Positions 6,947 through 8,278 of a stretch of 8,278 bases of DNA are shown here, one piece after another (position 1 is the first letter of the stretch; every line of letters begins with the position of its first letter). The notes below the pieces were generated by a model. That model was given only the letters and a program-made list of their open reading frames with translations. It was not told the origin of the DNA and ran no database searches. Location: NCBI GenBank assembly GCA_030690515.1, contig JAUYGP010000584.1, positions 1 through 8,278 on the forward strand, read 5' to 3'. Position numbers and translations under genes: made by a program. This DNA is from Giesbergeria sp. Lineage in GTDB: Bacteria; Pseudomonadota; Gammaproteobacteria; Burkholderiales; Burkholderiaceae_C.

Positions 6947-7324
6947 ATGCCAACCATTAACCAGCTCGTGCGTCACGGGCGTGAGGTCGAGAAGACCAAA
7001 TCCAAGAGTCCGGCGATGGAAAACTCGCCGCAGCGCCGCGGTGTGTGCACCCGTGTGTACACCACGACGCCCAAGAAGCCCAACTCCGCTCTGCGTAAGG
7101 TCGCCAAGGTGCGCCTGACCAACGGTTTTGAGGTCATCTCCTACATCGGCGGCGAAGGCCACAACCTGCAAGAACACAGCGTTGTGCTGGTTCGCGGCGG
7201 TCGTGTCAAGGACTTGCCTGGTGTGCGTTACCACATCGTGCGTGGTTCGCTCGACTTGCAAGGCGTGATAGACCGCAAGCAGTCGCGCTCCAAGTACGGT
7301 GCCAAGAAGCCCAAGGTCAAATAA
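6947..7324 (+). CDS. rpsL: 30S ribosomal protein S12
   Basis: 125 residues, full length. S12 sits near the decoding centre and helps keep translation accurate. The signature TTTPKKPNSALRKVAKV (40-56, starting at T40) and GGRVKDLPGVRYHIVRG (84-100) are intact. Lys43 and Lys88, the positions where streptomycin-resistance substitutions are known in E. coli (42 and 87 in mature numbering), are the sensitive wild-type residues. Asp89 is the conserved site of beta-methylthiolation. A Shine-Dalgarno AGGGG lies 9 nt before the ATG. It is the first gene of the str operon and is preceded here by a carboxypeptidase gene, not rpoC. Confidence 0.99.
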   Translation: MPTINQLVRHGREVEKTKSKSPAMENSPQRRGVCTRVYTTTPKKPNSALRKVAKVRLTNGFEVISYIGGEGHNLQEHSVVLVRGGRVKDLPGVRYHIVRGSLDLQGVIDRKQSRSKYGAKKPKVK

Positions 7325-7333
7325 GCCCTGCGC

Positions 7334-7460
7334 TTTTCAGCAAAGACAGTCGGTGTTTGATTCGCCTGGCAGGCGGTGTCAAACGAAGTGACCCCAAGCG
7401 CGAATGTTTCGTGTGGGTCGAGTAAGTGGGATTCATGATGGATCTCGCGGTGTCTGAAAA
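7334..7460 (+). promoter_or_regulatory. Structured rpsL-rpsG intercistronic RNA, candidate S7 autoregulatory site
   Basis: TTTTCAG (7334-7340) pairs perfectly with CTGAAAA (7454-7460) and could close the whole gap. Inside are three hairpins: GTTTGA/TCAAAC (7355-7360 with 7379-7384) continuing to CGCC/GGCG (7363-7366 with 7372-7375); GACCC/GGGTC (7390-7394 with 7415-7419) with an inner CGCGAA/TTCGTG stem (7399-7404 with 7408-7413); and GATTC/GGATC (7430-7434 with 7440-7444). In E. coli, S7 binds the rpsL-rpsG spacer and represses its own synthesis. An equivalent role here is inference from position and fold. Confidence 0.5.
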
Positions 7461-7488
7461 GACGCCAACTGAAGCAATTAAGAGGTGA
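7435..7488 (+). other. 17-codon leader ORF ending inside the rpsG Shine-Dalgarno (tentative)
   Basis: ATG ATG at 7435 opens a frame encoding MMDLAVSEKTPTEAIKR. Its TGA (7486-7488) is the last part of AGAGGTGA, the rpsG ribosome-binding site. A terminating ribosome would be placed at the rpsG start 3 nt further on, allowing coupling. The upstream AAGTGGG is only a weak ribosome-binding site, and such a short frame can occur by chance. Confidence 0.15.
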
Positions 7489-7491
7489 AAA

Positions 7492-7965
7492 ATGCCACGT
7501 CGTCGCGAAGTCCCCAAACGTGAAATTCTGCCGGACCCTAAATTCGGCAATGTCGAGCTGTCCAAATTCATGAACGTGATCATGGAAGGCGGCAAAAAGG
7601 CGGTTGCAGAGCGCATCATTTACGGTGCCCTGGAACTGATCGAGAAAAAGCACCCTGACAAAGATCCGCTGGAAGCTTTCGTGGTTGCCATCAACAACGT
7701 CAAGCCCATGGTCGAAGTCAAGTCCCGCCGTGTCGGCGGTGCCAACTACCAGGTGCCCGTCGAAGTGCGTCCTGTCCGTCGCCTCGCCCTGTCGATGCGC
7801 TGGATCAAGGAAGCCGCCCGCAAGCGCGGTGAGAAGTCGATGGCCCAGCGCCTCGCCAATGAGCTGCTGGAGGCCACCGAAGGCCGTGGTGGCGCCATGA
7901 AGAATCGTGACGAAGTGCACCGCATGGCCGAAGCCAACAAGGCGTTCAGCCACTTCCGCTTCTAA
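7492..7965 (+). CDS. rpsG: 30S ribosomal protein S7
   Basis: 157 residues, usual length. S7 is a primary binder of the 3' domain of 16S rRNA, nucleates assembly of the 30S head and contacts E-site tRNA. The family signature around DPKFGN (15-20) and the RNA-binding beta-hairpin VEVKSRRVGGANYQVPVEV (74-92) are present; the C-terminus is AFSHFRF. The ribosome-binding site AGAGGTGA ends 3 nt before the ATG and is the strongest in the window. It is the second gene of the str operon, 167 nt after rpsL. S7 is the known translational repressor of this operon in E. coli. Confidence 0.99.
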   Translation: MPRRREVPKREILPDPKFGNVELSKFMNVIMEGGKKAVAERIIYGALELIEKKHPDKDPLEAFVVAINNVKPMVEVKSRRVGGANYQVPVEVRPVRRLALSMRWIKEAARKRGEKSMAQRLANELLEATEGRGGAMKNRDEVHRMAEANKAFSHFRF

Positions 7966-7994
7966 ATCGACGAAGACCTGTCTCTGTCAAAGCG

Positions 7995-8026
7995 CAAGGC
8001 TGCCGACATTTTTGTCTGCAGCCTTG
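7995..8026 (+). promoter_or_regulatory. Long hairpin in the rpsG-fusA gap
   Basis: CAAGGCTGC (7995-8003) pairs perfectly with GCAGCCTTG (8018-8026). After one mismatch, GACA (8005-8008) pairs with TGTC (8013-8016) around a TTTT loop. There is no T-tract after it, so a normal intrinsic terminator is unlikely. It may be an mRNA processing or stability element, or a control site for EF-G level. A second, weaker stem, AGGGC/GCCCT, spans 8054-8081. Nothing else was seen in the 152-nt gap. Confidence 0.5.
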
Positions 8027-8117
8027 TGGCAATTGAGGCAGGCGCAACATCGAAGGGCCCCCGCGTACGAGTCGGTGCCCTGAAACCCCGAATAACACGA
8101 CCCATCAAGGATCCACC

Positions 8118-8278
8118 ATGGCTCGCAAGACTCCCATCGAGCGCTACCGCAATATCGGTATCTCGGCCCACATTGACGCTGGCAAGACCACGACCACAGA
8201 GCGTATTCTTTTCTACACCGGCGTGACCCACAAGCTGGGTGAGGTGCATGACGGCGCTGCCACCACGGACTGGATGGA
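8118..8278 (+). CDS. fusA: Elongation factor G, N-terminal part (continues beyond right edge)
   Basis: Only the first 53 codons are in the window, starting MARKTPIERYRNIGISAHID. The P-loop AHIDAGKT (17-24) and TTTERILFYTG are those of the EF-G GTPase domain; the switch I region is just being entered at the edge (GAATTDWM). EF-G drives translocation of tRNA and mRNA on the ribosome and, with RRF, ribosome recycling. A Shine-Dalgarno AAGGA lies 6 nt before the ATG. It is the third gene of the str operon, 152 nt after rpsG. Confidence 0.98.
   Translation, partial: MARKTPIERYRNIGISAHIDAGKTTTTERILFYTGVTHKLGEVHDGAATTDWM

Overview
The window looks like chromosomal DNA of a GC-rich betaproteobacterium, most likely a member of the Comamonadaceae (Acidovorax/Comamonas-like). 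This rests on protein style, codon use, the rpsL-rpsG-fusA block and two copies of a short TAGCGC...GCGC...AGCTAT intergenic repeat that I associate with that family. It is inference, not a database match.

Left part, minus strand (1-2706): hemB (porphobilinogen synthase), followed by a membrane-bound MASE1-PAS-HisKA_2 sensor histidine kinase. The kinase runs off the left edge, so it has no stop codon here. One copy of the repeat lies between them and supplies the hemB stop codon.

Middle non-coding interval (2707-2925): this is the most interesting stretch. It has a 30-bp imperfect dyad, a sigma70-like promoter with an exact 17-bp spacer, about 100 nt of GC-rich hairpins (one with a CCTCCC loop, similar to the 16S rRNA anti-Shine-Dalgarno), and a clear intrinsic terminator. 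No protein gene lies in it. It fits either a free small RNA or an attenuated leader for the plus-strand genes that follow.

Plus-strand genes (2926-5573): a HemJ/CopD-like four-helix membrane protein, a VanZ-family membrane protein, a thioredoxin-like [2Fe-2S] ferredoxin, then (after the second repeat copy) a COG2945-type alpha/beta hydrolase. HemB and a HemJ-like protein sit divergently around the putative RNA, so the interval may coordinate haem synthesis.

Right part (5652-8278): a D-alanyl-D-alanine carboxypeptidase (PBP5/6 type), then the str operon: rpsL (S12), rpsG (S7) and the start of fusA (EF-G), with a good promoter before rpsL. The 167-nt rpsL-rpsG gap can fold into an enclosed multi-hairpin structure and is a candidate S7 autoregulatory site. 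The 152-nt rpsG-fusA gap contains a long hairpin without a T-tract.

The three translation genes have recognisable Shine-Dalgarno sequences. The seven other genes have none that I can see. No tRNA, rRNA, CRISPR array, insertion sequence or phage gene was seen.
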